This document shows positions 37,315 through 45,896 of a stretch of DNA of 64,000 nucleotides, in pieces; position 1 is the first letter of the stretch; the number at the start of each line of letters is the position of its first letter. The notes under the pieces were generated by a model, which had not been told where the DNA came from, did not search any database, and worked only from the letters and a program-made list of their open reading frames with translations. This DNA is from Pseudomonas fuscovaginae SE-1 (GTDB lineage: Bacteria; Pseudomonadota; Gammaproteobacteria; Pseudomonadales; Pseudomonadaceae): positions 19,570 to 83,569 of the forward strand of contig NZ_AQOH01000047.1 of NCBI RefSeq assembly GCF_000364705.1. Direction: 5' to 3'. The position numbers and the translations under genes are program-made.

Positions 37315-38853
37315 ATGCGTGCTGCGCAACTGAAAGCTGTTTTACCCCGGGAGCTGCTGGCTTCCGTGGTGGTGTTCCTGGTCGCCCTGCCGCTGTGCAT
37401 GGGAATCGCCATCGCGTCCGGCGTGCCGCCGGCCAAGGGCCTTATTACCGGCATTGTCGGTGGCCTGGTGGTCGGTTGGCTGGCGGGTTCGCCCCTGCAG
37501 GTCAGCGGTCCGGCCGCGGGCCTGGCGGTGCTGGTGTTCGAGCTGGTGCGCCAGCACGGCCTCGCCATGCTCGGGCCGATCCTGCTGCTGGCCGGCCTGC
37601 TGCAACTGCTCGCCGGGCGCCTGCGCCTGGGCTGCTGGTTCCGCGTCACCGCTCCGGCGGTGGTGTACGGAATGCTCGCCGGTATCGGCGTGCTGATCGT
37701 GCTGTCGCAGATCCACGTGATGTTCGACGCCTCGCCCCTGCCTTCGGGCCTGGATAACCTGCTGGGCTTTCCCCAGGCCCTGGGCAAGGCCTTGCCGATC
37801 GTTGGCGCCGGCATCGGCTGGCAGGCTGGCTTGCTGGGCCTTCTGACGATTCTGGTGATGTGGGTCTGGGAGAAGTTCAAGCCGCAGGGCCTGCGTTTCG
37901 TGCCGGGTGCCCTGCTGGGGGTGGGCCTGGCGACACTGGTGAGCCTGCTGCTGGCGTTGCCGGTACGCCGCGTGGAGGTGCCGGAGAACCTGGCCGATGC
38001 CATCGATTGGCTGCGTCCGGCCGACCTGCTCAATCTGGCCGACCCGGCGATCCTGGTCGCGGCCTTTGCCGTGGCCTTCATCGCCAGTGCCGAAACCCTG
38101 CTCTCGGCGGCGGCGGTCGACCGCATGCACGACGGTCAGCGCTCCGACTTCGACCGCGAACTCTCGGCACAGGGGGTGGGCAACATGCTCTGCGGCCTGC
38201 TCGGCGCGTTGCCGATGACCGGGGTGATCGTGCGCAGTTCGGCCAACGTCCAGGCCGGTGCCCGCACTCGCCTCTCGACCATGTTTCATGGCCTCTGGCT
38301 GCTGGCCTTCGTGCTGTTGCTGGCAAGCGTGCTGCAGAGTATCCCGGTGGCGAGTCTGGCCGGTGTGCTGGTGTTCACCGGGCTGAAGCTGGTCGACCTC
38401 AAAGTCTTCCGTAGCCTGGGCCGCTACGGACGGATGCCGATGTTCACCTACGCCGCGACGGCGCTGGCGATCGTCTTCACCGACCTGCTGACCGGCGTGC
38501 TGATCGGCTTCGGCCTGACCCTGGCGAAACTGGCCTGGAAGGCCTCGCGGCTGAAGGTCAGCCTGGTCGACCTGCCGGGTGAAGGTGAGCAGGAACTGCG
38601 TCTGACCGGGGCGGCGACCTTTCTCAAGGTACCGGTGCTGACCCAGGTGCTGGCGAGTGTGCCGCCGGGAACCACGGTGCATGTGCCACTGAACAACCTG
38701 ACCTACATCGACCATTCCTGCCTGGAGCTGCTCGAGGAATGGGGGCGCGCCAACGCTGCCAAGGGTTCGCGGCTGGTGATCGAATCGCGTCGATTGAAAC
38801 GGCGCCTGGAGGGTCGCCTGCGCACCACGACCGGTATCGGGTCGACAACTTAG
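37315..38853 (+). CDS. SulP-family transporter paired with carbonic anhydrase
   Basis: This ~512-residue inner-membrane protein has 10-11 hydrophobic segments. It carries the SulP signatures V-V-V-F-L-V-A-L-P-L-C-M-G-I-A-I-A-S-G-V-P-P and A-G-L-A-V-L-V-F-E-L and a C-terminal STAS-like region with Y-I-D-H-S-C-L-E-L. Bicarbonate is the plausible substrate because the carbonic anhydrase gene is next to it, which is inference. The ATG at 37315 follows CAGGAG; one at 37255 is a possible earlier start. Its TAG stop codon is the first three bases of the palindromic element at 38851. Confidence 0.88.
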   Translation: MRAAQLKAVLPRELLASVVVFLVALPLCMGIAIASGVPPAKGLITGIVGGLVVGWLAGSPLQVSGPAAGLAVLVFELVRQHGLAMLGPILLLAGLLQLLAGRLRLGCWFRVTAPAVVYGMLAGIGVLIVLSQIHVMFDASPLPSGLDNLLGFPQALGKALPIVGAGIGWQAGLLGLLTILVMWVWEKFKPQGLRFVPGALLGVGLATLVSLLLALPVRRVEVPENLADAIDWLRPADLLNLADPAILVAAFAVAFIASAETLLSAAAVDRMHDGQRSDFDRELSAQGVGNMLCGLLGALPMTGVIVRSSANVQAGARTRLSTMFHGLWLLAFVLLLASVLQSIPVASLAGVLVFTGLKLVDLKVFRSLGRYGRMPMFTYAATALAIVFTDLLTGVLIGFGLTLAKLAWKASRLKVSLVDLPGEGEQELRLTGAATFLKVPVLTQVLASVPPGTTVHVPLNNLTYIDHSCLELLEEWGRANAAKGSRLVIESRRLKRRLEGRLRTTTGIGSTT

Positions 38854-38994
38854 GCTCTGTACGAAATACATCTGCGCTCGCCCAGGCTGCGTTGAAAACC
38901 GGCTCGCAATGCTCATTGACTCCAGTCAACTGCGCTTGCTCGCCGGTTTTCGCCTTGCCTGGCCTTCGCTCGAAAGCATTTCGTGCAGACCCAC
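38851..38994. mobile_element. TA-flanked palindromic element (MITE-like), copy 2
   Basis: The 144-base element has a left end TAGGCTCTGTACGAAAT and a right end complementary to TGGGTCTGCACGAAAT. It shares the inner AAAACCGGCTCGCAATGCTC and GCCGGTTTTCGCCTTGCCT blocks with the 11353 copy. It is more decayed at the right end, with no clean TA. The left TAG terminates the SulP gene. Confidence 0.7.
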
Positions 38995-39011
38995 GGTGCG
39001 CAGCGGCAGGG

Positions 39012-39662
39012 TCAGGCGGCGGGCTGTTCCAGTTCCAGCTCCACGCCCAGTTGGCGGGACAGGCAAGGCCAGCGTTTCCACGCCGCTTCCGTGTCCGGGC
39101 TGTTGAGGCGGTCGCGATAGGCTTCCACCGATTCGAGCGCGAAGCTCTCTTCGTCGAGCATTTGATCGACCGCGTGATGCACCGCTTCATCCAGTTGGTT
39201 GGCGAACGCTTCGCCGATCAGCTGGTGGGCGATCAGGTTGGCCACGGTGGTGTTCAACGGGATCAGCGACTGGCCGAAATGCACGATGTACAGGTCATTG
39301 ACCTCCTCCACCAGGCGATGCGCCAGGTAGGCTTCGTCCAGCAGGCTGTCGAGGCCGACATGGCCTTCGAGGATGCTTGGTGGTTGCAGGAAGAACTGCT
39401 CGGCAATTTTCAGCACAGGTTTGATCTGCGATTCGATACCCGCTTCGCGGGCGACCGAGTTGGCGGCATCCAGCAGGTCGGGGACCAGCTCGATGTAGGC
39501 GGTTACAAAACGGGTCATGACGCCCGTGGCATCTATCTCCGGTAATTGGATGGCGGGGTGCAGGTGCGGCAGTTGAGTTTCCAGTTGTTGCGTCAATTGG
39601 CCGGTTTCGGCTTCGTGTTGATGGGCTCGTTGTATTTGCTCGCGCAATGCGGCGGTGTTCAT
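39012..39662 (-). CDS. Conserved protein of unknown function next to the cox cluster
   Basis: The 216-residue product is soluble and mostly helical (L-L-D-A-A-N-S-V-A-R-E-A, L-D-E-A-Y-L-A-H-R-L-V-E-E-V-N-D), without signal peptide or catalytic motif. An equivalent gene sits between the SulP gene and coxB in P. aeruginosa, as I recall (PA0104). It is transcribed away from coxB with a 360-base gap. I cannot assign a role, although the conserved position suggests a link to the oxidase cluster. Confidence 0.7.
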   Translation of the reverse strand: MNTAALREQIQRAHQHEAETGQLTQQLETQLPHLHPAIQLPEIDATGVMTRFVTAYIELVPDLLDAANSVAREAGIESQIKPVLKIAEQFFLQPPSILEGHVGLDSLLDEAYLAHRLVEEVNDLYIVHFGQSLIPLNTTVANLIAHQLIGEAFANQLDEAVHHAVDQMLDEESFALESVEAYRDRLNSPDTEAAWKRWPCLSRQLGVELELEQPAA

Positions 39663-40022
39663 GAAGACTCCAATAGGTAATACAAAGGGAAAAAGGGAGA
39701 CCATAAGGTAGCTGGGTTATAAAAGTTGTTAAGACGTATTTGTAATAATTATTTCATGGTTATATGCCTGCGTTATATTGGGATGCCGTTATTTCGCTGC
39801 AGCCCTCGCCGTTCGTGGCTTTCAGCAAACTGACAGGTTCATTTTTTCTATTGCATTGCGTGGTCCCGGTCGCTGTCTATACTCGGTTTTGTATGGAGTT
39901 AGCTGATGACGTCCGGCTTTGTGTTTCGGCAAGACCGAATGGTCCGCGTGCGTAGTCCGACCATTTCCCTTTGCCCCAGGTGAAAGCCGACGGGATAACA
40001 AGAACGATAAGGGGAACGCGCA
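39663..40022. promoter_or_regulatory. AT-rich control region upstream of coxB
   Basis: A 360-base gene-free gap separates the divergent 216-aa gene from coxB. The left part is AT-rich, with TTGTAATAATTATTTCATGG. TTGCGT and TATACT with a 16-base spacer occur at 39856-39883 and look like a sigma-70 promoter for coxB. RpoS control of the homologous P. aeruginosa cox operon is known, but no RpoS-specific element was decided here. Confidence 0.55.
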
Positions 40023-41150
40023 ATGATGCGACATCCACGGGTCTGGATGGGCCTGCTGTTGTGGTCGTTATTCAGCCAGGCGCAAGCCGCCTGGACCACG
40101 AATATGACGCAGGGGGCGACCGAGGTCAGTCACGCGGTCTTCGACCTGCACATGACCATCTTCTGGATCTGCGTGGTGATCGGCGTCATCGTCTTCGGGG
40201 CGATGTTCTGGTCGATGATCATTCACCGCCGCTCCACCGGCCAGGTCGCGGCCCGCTTCCATGAAAGCACCACGGTGGAGATCCTCTGGACCATCGTGCC
40301 TCTGCTGATCCTGGTGGCCATGGCGATTCCGGCCACCGCCACGTTGATCAAAATGTACGATACCAGTGAGTCGGATGTGGACATCCAGATCACAGGTTAC
40401 CAGTGGAAGTGGCACTACAAGTATCTGGGCCAGGACGTCGAGTTCTTCAGCAACCTGGCCACGCCCCAGGAGCAGATCCACAACCAGTCAGCCAAGGGCG
40501 AGCACTACCTGCTCGAGGTCGACCAGCCGCTGGTGCTGCCGGCGGGGGTCAAGGTGCGGTTCCTGGTGACCGCCGCCGACGTGATCCACTCCTGGTGGGT
40601 ACCGGCCTTCGCGGTCAAGCGCGATGCCATCCCCGGCTTCGTCAACGAGGCCTGGACCAAGGTCGACAAGCCCGGTCTCTACCGCGGCCAGTGCGCCGAA
40701 CTGTGCGGCAAGGACCATGGCTTCATGCCCATCGTCGTCGACGTGAAATCCCGCGCCGACTACGACGCCTGGCTCGCCGAGCGCAAGGCCGAGGCGGCCA
40801 AGCTCAAGGAACTGACCAGCAAGGAATGGACCCTCGACGAGTTGGTGGCCCGTGGCGACAAGATCTATCACACCACCTGCGTGGCCTGTCACCAGGCCGA
40901 GGGCCAGGGCCTGCCGCCGATGTTCCCGGCGCTCAAGGGCTCGAAAATCGCCACCGGGCCCAAGGAGGCCCACCTGAGTCTGGTCTTCCACGGCAAGCCG
41001 GGTACCGCGATGGCGGCCTTCGGCAAGCAGCTTTCGGAAGTCGATATCGCCGCGGTCGTCACCTACGAGCGCAACGCCTGGGGCAACAACAAGGGCGACA
41101 TGGTCACGCCGAAAGACGTGCTGGCGCTGAAACAGGCAGAAAGCAAATGA
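40023..41150 (+). CDS. coxB: CoxB, cytochrome c oxidase subunit II with heme c domain
   Basis: The subunit accepts electrons from cytochrome c through its CuA centre. The 375-residue protein has a signal-like N-terminus and two transmembrane helices near 38-60 and 85-110. The cupredoxin domain shows V-I-H-S-W-W-V-P-A-F and C-A-E-L-C-G-K-D-H-G-F-M, the CuA ligands. A C-terminal cytochrome c domain has C-V-A-C-H at 286-290, so this is a caa3-type subunit II. A second ATG lies at 40026. First gene of the cox cluster. Confidence 0.97.
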   Translation: MMRHPRVWMGLLLWSLFSQAQAAWTTNMTQGATEVSHAVFDLHMTIFWICVVIGVIVFGAMFWSMIIHRRSTGQVAARFHESTTVEILWTIVPLLILVAMAIPATATLIKMYDTSESDVDIQITGYQWKWHYKYLGQDVEFFSNLATPQEQIHNQSAKGEHYLLEVDQPLVLPAGVKVRFLVTAADVIHSWWVPAFAVKRDAIPGFVNEAWTKVDKPGLYRGQCAELCGKDHGFMPIVVDVKSRADYDAWLAERKAEAAKLKELTSKEWTLDELVARGDKIYHTTCVACHQAEGQGLPPMFPALKGSKIATGPKEAHLSLVFHGKPGTAMAAFGKQLSEVDIAAVVTYERNAWGNNKGDMVTPKDVLALKQAESK

Positions 41151-41205
41151 CCGGGCCCGTCGTGTTCCCGGGCCGCCCGGTTCAAACCTCTGCAGGAGAC
41201 AGGAC

Positions 41206-42795
41206 ATGAGTGCTGTGATCGATGACCATGGTCACGCCGGTGACCACGCCCACGGTCCCGCCAAGGGCCTGATGCGCTGGGTGCTGACCACCAACCACAA
41301 GGATATCGGCACGCTGTACCTGTGGTTCAGCTTCGCCATGTTCCTGCTCGGCGGCTCGTTCGCCATGGTGATCCGCGCCGAGCTGTTCCAGCCCGGCCTG
41401 CAGATCGTGCAGCCGGCGTTCTTCAACCAGATGACCACCATGCACGGCCTGGTGATGGTCTTCGGCGCGGTGATGCCGGCCTTCGTCGGCCTCGCCAACT
41501 GGATGATCCCGCTGATGATCGGCGCGCCGGACATGGCCCTGCCACGGATGAACAACTTCAGCTTCTGGCTGCTGCCGGCGGCGTTCGGCCTGCTGGTCTC
41601 GACCCTGTTCACCGCCGGTGGCGGGCCGAACTTCGGCTGGACCTTCTACGCGCCGCTATCGACCACCTACGCGCCGGAAAGCGTGACCTTTTTCATCTTC
41701 GCCATCCACCTGATGGGCATCAGTTCGATCATGGGCGCGATCAACGTGGTCTCGACCATCCTCAACCTGCGCGCCCCGGGCATGACCCTGATGAAGATGC
41801 CGCTGTTCGTCTGGACCTGGCTGATCACCGCCTTCCTGCTGATCGCGGTGATGCCGGTGCTGGCCGGCTGCGTGACCATGATGCTGATGGACATCCACTT
41901 CGGCACCAGCTTCTTCAGTGCCGCCGGTGGCGGTGACCCGGTGCTGTTCCAGCACGTGTTCTGGTTCTTCGGCCACCCCGAGGTGTACATCATGATCCTG
42001 CCGGCCTTCGGTGCCGTCAGCGCGATCATCCCGACCTTCTCGCGCAAGCCGCTGTTCGGCTACACCTCGATGGTCTACGCCACGGCGAGCATCGCCTTCC
42101 TGTCGTTCATCGTCTGGGCGCACCACATGTTCGTGGTCGGCATCCCGCTGGTGGGCGAGCTGTTCTTCATGTACGCGACGATGCTGATCGCGGTGCCGAC
42201 CGGGGTGAAGGTGTTCAACTGGGTCAGCACCATGTGGCAGGGCTCGCTGACTTTCGAGACGCCGATGCTGTTCGCCGTGGCGTTCGTCATCCTGTTCTCC
42301 ATCGGCGGCTTCTCCGGGCTGATGCTGGCGATCGCCCCGGCGGACTTCCAGTACCAGGACACCTACTTCGTGGTCGCGCATTTCCACTACGTGCTGGTGC
42401 CGGGGGCGATCTTCGGCATCTTCGCCTCGGCCTACTACTGGTTGCCGAAGTGGACCGGCCACATGTACGACGAGACCCTCGGCAAGTTGCATTTCTGGCT
42501 GTCGTTCGTCGGCATGAACCTGACCTTCTTCCCGATGCACTTCGTCGGCCTTGCCGGCATGCCGCGGCGGATCCCCGACTACAACCTGCAGTTCGCCGAC
42601 TTCAATATGGTCTCCTCGATCGGCGGCTTCATGTTCGGCACCACCCAGCTGCTGTTCCTGTTCATCGTGATCAAGTGCATCCGTGGCGGCCCGGCGGCGC
42701 CGGCCAAGCCGTGGGATGGTGCCGAGGGCCTGGAGTGGAGCATCCCGTCGCCGGCGCCGTACCACACCTTCACCACGCCGCCGGAAGTGAAGTGA
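41206..42795 (+). CDS. coxA: CoxA, cytochrome c oxidase subunit I
   Basis: Catalytic subunit with heme a and the heme a3-CuB centre. The 529-residue protein has 12 hydrophobic helices. It shows the heme ligand in T-T-M-H-G-L-V-M-V-F, the CuB/Tyr segment W-F-F-G-H-P-E-V-Y-I-M-I-L-P, and the A-H-H-M-F, S-F-I-V-W-A and F-V-V-A-H-F-H-Y-V-L blocks. Length and the extended conserved motifs indicate the A-type aa3/caa3 oxidase. It follows coxB by 55 bases with an AGGAGA ribosome binding site. Confidence 0.98.
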   Translation: MSAVIDDHGHAGDHAHGPAKGLMRWVLTTNHKDIGTLYLWFSFAMFLLGGSFAMVIRAELFQPGLQIVQPAFFNQMTTMHGLVMVFGAVMPAFVGLANWMIPLMIGAPDMALPRMNNFSFWLLPAAFGLLVSTLFTAGGGPNFGWTFYAPLSTTYAPESVTFFIFAIHLMGISSIMGAINVVSTILNLRAPGMTLMKMPLFVWTWLITAFLLIAVMPVLAGCVTMMLMDIHFGTSFFSAAGGGDPVLFQHVFWFFGHPEVYIMILPAFGAVSAIIPTFSRKPLFGYTSMVYATASIAFLSFIVWAHHMFVVGIPLVGELFFMYATMLIAVPTGVKVFNWVSTMWQGSLTFETPMLFAVAFVILFSIGGFSGLMLAIAPADFQYQDTYFVVAHFHYVLVPGAIFGIFASAYYWLPKWTGHMYDETLGKLHFWLSFVGMNLTFFPMHFVGLAGMPRRIPDYNLQFADFNMVSSIGGFMFGTTQLLFLFIVIKCIRGGPAAPAKPWDGAEGLEWSIPSPAPYHTFTTPPEVK

Positions 42796-42811
42796 CGCGG
42801 AGGGCCGTCCC

Positions 42812-43360
42812 ATGAGCGACTCGGTTTCACTCAAACGCCTGGTCACCCGACTGCTGTTGGTGGTGGTGGCGATGTTCGCCTTCGGCTTCGCCCTGGTGCC
42901 GATCTACGACGTGATGTGCAAGGCGTTCGGTATCAACGGCAAGACCGCCGGCCAGTACGAGGGCGAGCAGGTGGTGGATGCCTCGCGGCAGATCGGCGTG
43001 CAGTTTCTCTCCACCAACGCGGTGGACATGGTCTGGGAGTTCTACCCGAAAACCGACCGGATCGACGTCCACCCCGGTGCGGTGAACGAGATGATCTTCG
43101 TCGCCTACAACCCCACCGACCGGGTGATGAAGGCCCAGGCCATCCCGAGCATTTCCCCCGGCAATGCGGCGGTGTATTTCCACAAGACCGAGTGCTTCTG
43201 CTTTACCCAGCAGACGCTCAAGCCCGGGGAGCGGGTCGAGATGCCGGTCCGTTTCATCGTCGACCGCGACATGCCCAGGGATGTGAAGCACCTGACACTG
43301 GCCTACACGCTGTTTGACATCACTGCCCACAACCCACCCGTGGCCCACTCGGGCGGTTAG
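42812..43360 (+). CDS. ctaG: CtaG/Cox11, copper insertion factor for CuB
   Basis: This 182-residue protein has one N-terminal membrane anchor (about 12-32) and a periplasmic immunoglobulin-like domain. The copper-binding C-F-C-F motif is present with Cys128 and Cys130, plus Cys36 near the membrane. It delivers copper to the CuB site of subunit I. It lies between coxA and coxC, the usual place. The start overlaps no neighbour and has a GGAGG ribosome binding site. Confidence 0.95.
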   Translation: MSDSVSLKRLVTRLLLVVVAMFAFGFALVPIYDVMCKAFGINGKTAGQYEGEQVVDASRQIGVQFLSTNAVDMVWEFYPKTDRIDVHPGAVNEMIFVAYNPTDRVMKAQAIPSISPGNAAVYFHKTECFCFTQQTLKPGERVEMPVRFIVDRDMPRDVKHLTLAYTLFDITAHNPPVAHSGG

Positions 43361-43394
43361 GCCGGTCGGCGTGCCCGACAAGGAGAACAATAAA

Positions 43395-44291
43395 ATGGCG
43401 ACTCCCACCCACGAGCACTACTACGTTCCCGCCCAGAGCAAGTGGCCGATCGTCGCCACCGTGGGCCTGCTGGTCACCGTCTACGGCCTGGGCACCTGGT
43501 TCAACGACCTGAAGGCGGCGCGCCCGGAATCCCATGGCCCGCTGATCTTCTTCGTCGGCGGCCTGCTGCTGGCCTACATGCTGTTCGGCTGGTTCGGCGC
43601 GGTGATCCGGGAAAGCCGCTCCGGGCTGTACAGCGCGCAGATGGACCGTTCGTTCCGCTGGGGCATGAGCTGGTTCATCTTTTCCGAGGTGATGTTCTTC
43701 ATCGCCTTCTTCGGCGCGCTGTTCTATGTGCGGCACATGTCGGTGCCGTGGCTGGCTGGCGAAGGCGGCGCCAAGGGCCTGGCGCACCTGCTCTGGCCGG
43801 AATTCCAGAACGCCTGGCCGCTGTTGAACAACCCCGATCCGAAACTCTTCCCGGCGCCCAAGGGCACCATCAGTCCGTGGGGCCTGCCGTTGCTCAACAC
43901 CGTGCTGCTGGTCAGTTCCAGCGTGACGGTGACCTTGGCCCACCATGCGCTGAAGAAGGGCCATCGTGGCGCACTGAAAGCCTGGCTGGCATTGACGGTG
44001 CTGTTGGGGATGGCGTTTCTCGGCTTCCAGGCCGAGGAATACCTGCACGCCTACCACGAGCTGGGCCTGACCCTCGGCTCGGGCATCTACGGCGCGACAT
44101 TCTTCATGCTCACCGGGTTCCACGGCGCCCACGTGACCATCGGCACGCTGATCCTGTTCGTGATGCTGGTGCGCATCCTGCGCGGGCACTTCGATGCCGA
44201 GCATCAGTTCGGCTTCGAGGCGGCGAGCTGGTACTGGCACTTCGTCGACGTGGTCTGGATCGGCCTGTTCGTCTTCGTTTACGTGCTGTGA
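43395..44291 (+). CDS. coxC: CoxC, cytochrome c oxidase subunit III
   Basis: The 298-residue subunit has seven membrane segments. It carries F-H-G-A-H-V-T-I-G and E-A-A-S-W-Y-W-H-F-V-D-V-V-W, the family signature with the conserved Glu/His/Trp. An insertion of hydrophilic sequence (G-E-G-G-A-K-G-L near residue 125) precedes the third helix. Subunit III supports proton pumping. The ATG at 43395 follows AAGGAGAAC. A spurious longer frame begins at 43314. Confidence 0.97.
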   Translation: MATPTHEHYYVPAQSKWPIVATVGLLVTVYGLGTWFNDLKAARPESHGPLIFFVGGLLLAYMLFGWFGAVIRESRSGLYSAQMDRSFRWGMSWFIFSEVMFFIAFFGALFYVRHMSVPWLAGEGGAKGLAHLLWPEFQNAWPLLNNPDPKLFPAPKGTISPWGLPLLNTVLLVSSSVTVTLAHHALKKGHRGALKAWLALTVLLGMAFLGFQAEEYLHAYHELGLTLGSGIYGATFFMLTGFHGAHVTIGTLILFVMLVRILRGHFDAEHQFGFEAASWYWHFVDVVWIGLFVFVYVL

Positions 44292-44304
44292 CCGCGGCGC
44301 CCGC

Positions 44305-44508
44305 CTACCAGGGGGCGCTGGAGACCAGTTGGCCGCTGTAGAAGCCCCAGGTGATCAACGCGAGGGTGATGGCGGCCAGGCTGACGCGAATGGTCAGCGC
44401 GGTCAGCAGGCGCTGCGACGGTGCCTCGTCCTTGACCAGGAAGACCAGGCCGCTGAACAGACTGATCAGCGTGGCAATCAGCAGCAGAACAATCGCCGCT
44501 TTGAGCAT
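44305..44508 (-). CDS. DUF2909 small twin-transmembrane protein
   Basis: A 67-residue protein with two transmembrane helices (M-L-K-A-A-I-V-L-L-L-I-A-T-L-I-S-L at 1-25 and A-L-T-I-R-V-S-L-A-A-I-T at 37-57), separated by a short K-D-E-A-P loop. It matches the DUF2909 family found inside Pseudomonas cox clusters. It is the only minus-strand gene in the cluster and lies between coxC and SURF1. A role in oxidase assembly is suggested by position only. Confidence 0.85.
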   Translation of the reverse strand: MLKAAIVLLLIATLISLFSGLVFLVKDEAPSQRLLTALTIRVSLAAITLALITWGFYSGQLVSSAPW

Positions 44509-44580
44509 GGTGGGACTCCGGGGGGAGATGCACGTGTATTTGAGTATAGCGAGCCCGATTCCTGCCCGTGGGGCGCCGTC

Positions 44581-45327
44581 ATGAGGCGCTGGCGTCCCGG
44601 CGTGGCGCCGACCCTGGTGGTGCTGCTGTTGCTGCCGATCCTGGTGTCGCTGGGTTTCTGGCAACTGCACCGCAGTGAGGAGAAGCGCCTGCTGCTGGAA
44701 AGCCATGCCCAGCGGCGCACGGCTGAGCCACTGAGTGTCGGGCAACTGCACGACAGTGTCGATCCGGCCTTTCGCCGGGTGCGGCTGCGTGGCCAGTTCG
44801 ATGGCCAACACAGCTACCTGCTGGACAACCGCATCCGCAACGGCCAGGTCGGCGTCGAGCTGATCCAGCCGTTCCACGACCAGGCCAGCGGGCTCTGGCT
44901 GCTGGTCAACCGCGGCTGGCTGCCCTGGCCGCAACGACGTACGCCGCCGGCGTTCAGCACGCCGGAGCAGGCACTGAACATCGATGCCTGGGTCTACGTG
45001 GCGCCGGGCGCGACCTTCCAGTTGCACGCCGACCCGGCCGATGCCGCCTGGCCGCGGCTGGTGACCGCGATCGAACCGGACAGGCTGTGGAAAGAACTGG
45101 GGCGCGACGGCTACGCCTACGAACTGCGCCAGGAACCCGGCCCCGGCAGCTACGAGACCGGCTGGCCGGTGGTGGCCGAAGGCATGGGCCCGGAAAAACA
45201 CCTCGGCTACGCCGTGCAGTGGTTCGCCATGGCCCTGGCCCTGTTCGGTCTCTATCTCTACCTCGGATGGCATAACGCAAGGGAGAAACGGCATGGGAGC
45301 GGCCATGAATCGATTCGACACCACTGA
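44581..45327 (+). CDS. SURF1-family oxidase assembly protein
   Basis: The 248-residue inner-membrane protein has an N-terminal helix (P-T-L-V-V-L-L-L-L-P-I-L), a large periplasmic loop and a C-terminal helix ending G-L-Y-L-Y-L-G-W. It shows G-F-W-Q-L-H-R, L-V-N-R-G-W-L-P and H-L-G-Y-A-V-Q-W-F-A-M, SURF1 hallmarks. SURF1 aids heme A delivery to subunit I. The ATG at 44581 begins right after a hydrophilic lead; no clear better start. It overlaps the SCO-like gene by 35 bases. Confidence 0.93.
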   Translation: MRRWRPGVAPTLVVLLLLPILVSLGFWQLHRSEEKRLLLESHAQRRTAEPLSVGQLHDSVDPAFRRVRLRGQFDGQHSYLLDNRIRNGQVGVELIQPFHDQASGLWLLVNRGWLPWPQRRTPPAFSTPEQALNIDAWVYVAPGATFQLHADPADAAWPRLVTAIEPDRLWKELGRDGYAYELRQEPGPGSYETGWPVVAEGMGPEKHLGYAVQWFAMALALFGLYLYLGWHNAREKRHGSGHESIRHH

Positions 45328-45886
45328 GCCACGCCAGTCGGGCGCGCGTGCCCGTGGCCGTTGGCAACTGATCCTCATCGTGCTGATGGTCATCGGTCCG
45401 ATGATCCTCGCCACGGGCATGTACAAGCTGCAGTTCTGGGTACCGGAAAGTCGCAGCTACCACGGCGAACTGATCGGCAATGGCCAGGGCCGCGCCGACC
45501 TGGGGATACAGGCCGACGAGACCCGCTGGCAACTGCTGGTGACCGCGCCGCAGGACTGCACGGCGGACTGCCAGCAACTGGTCTACCTGGCGCGACAGAT
45601 CCATATCGGCCTGGGGCGTGACGCCTCCCGGGCCAGCCACGCGCTGGCAACCGCGCAGCCACTGGCCGACGGCTACGCCGCCAAGCTGCAGCGTGAGTAT
45701 CCGCAACTGCAACGCTATGCCCTCGACCTGCCCGCCTACACCCGCGAGGCCAGGGGCAGTACCGGGCCGCAGCTGTGGATCATCGACCCCCACGGCAACC
45801 TGGTGCTGCGCTATGACACCCGGGTCAAGGGCAAGGACCTGCTCAACGACCTGCGCCAGTTGTTGAAACTGTCGAACATCGGCTAA
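45293..45886 (+). CDS. SCO-like membrane protein of the cox cluster
   Basis: The 197-residue protein has one N-terminal membrane helix (about 25-46) and a periplasmic thioredoxin-like domain. It contains a CxxxC pair, C-T-A-D-C at 89-93, like SCO copper chaperones, and T-G-P-Q-L-W-I-I-D-P-H-G-N. The usual distal His environment (here D-P-H-G-N) is suggestive. It corresponds to the uncharacterised gene between SURF1 and ctaA in other pseudomonads. It may assist copper or thiol chemistry, but that is inference. It overlaps SURF1 by 35 bases. Confidence 0.82.
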   Translation: MGAAMNRFDTTEPRQSGARARGRWQLILIVLMVIGPMILATGMYKLQFWVPESRSYHGELIGNGQGRADLGIQADETRWQLLVTAPQDCTADCQQLVYLARQIHIGLGRDASRASHALATAQPLADGYAAKLQREYPQLQRYALDLPAYTREARGSTGPQLWIIDPHGNLVLRYDTRVKGKDLLNDLRQLLKLSNIG

Positions 45887-45896
45887 GGAGATCGGC

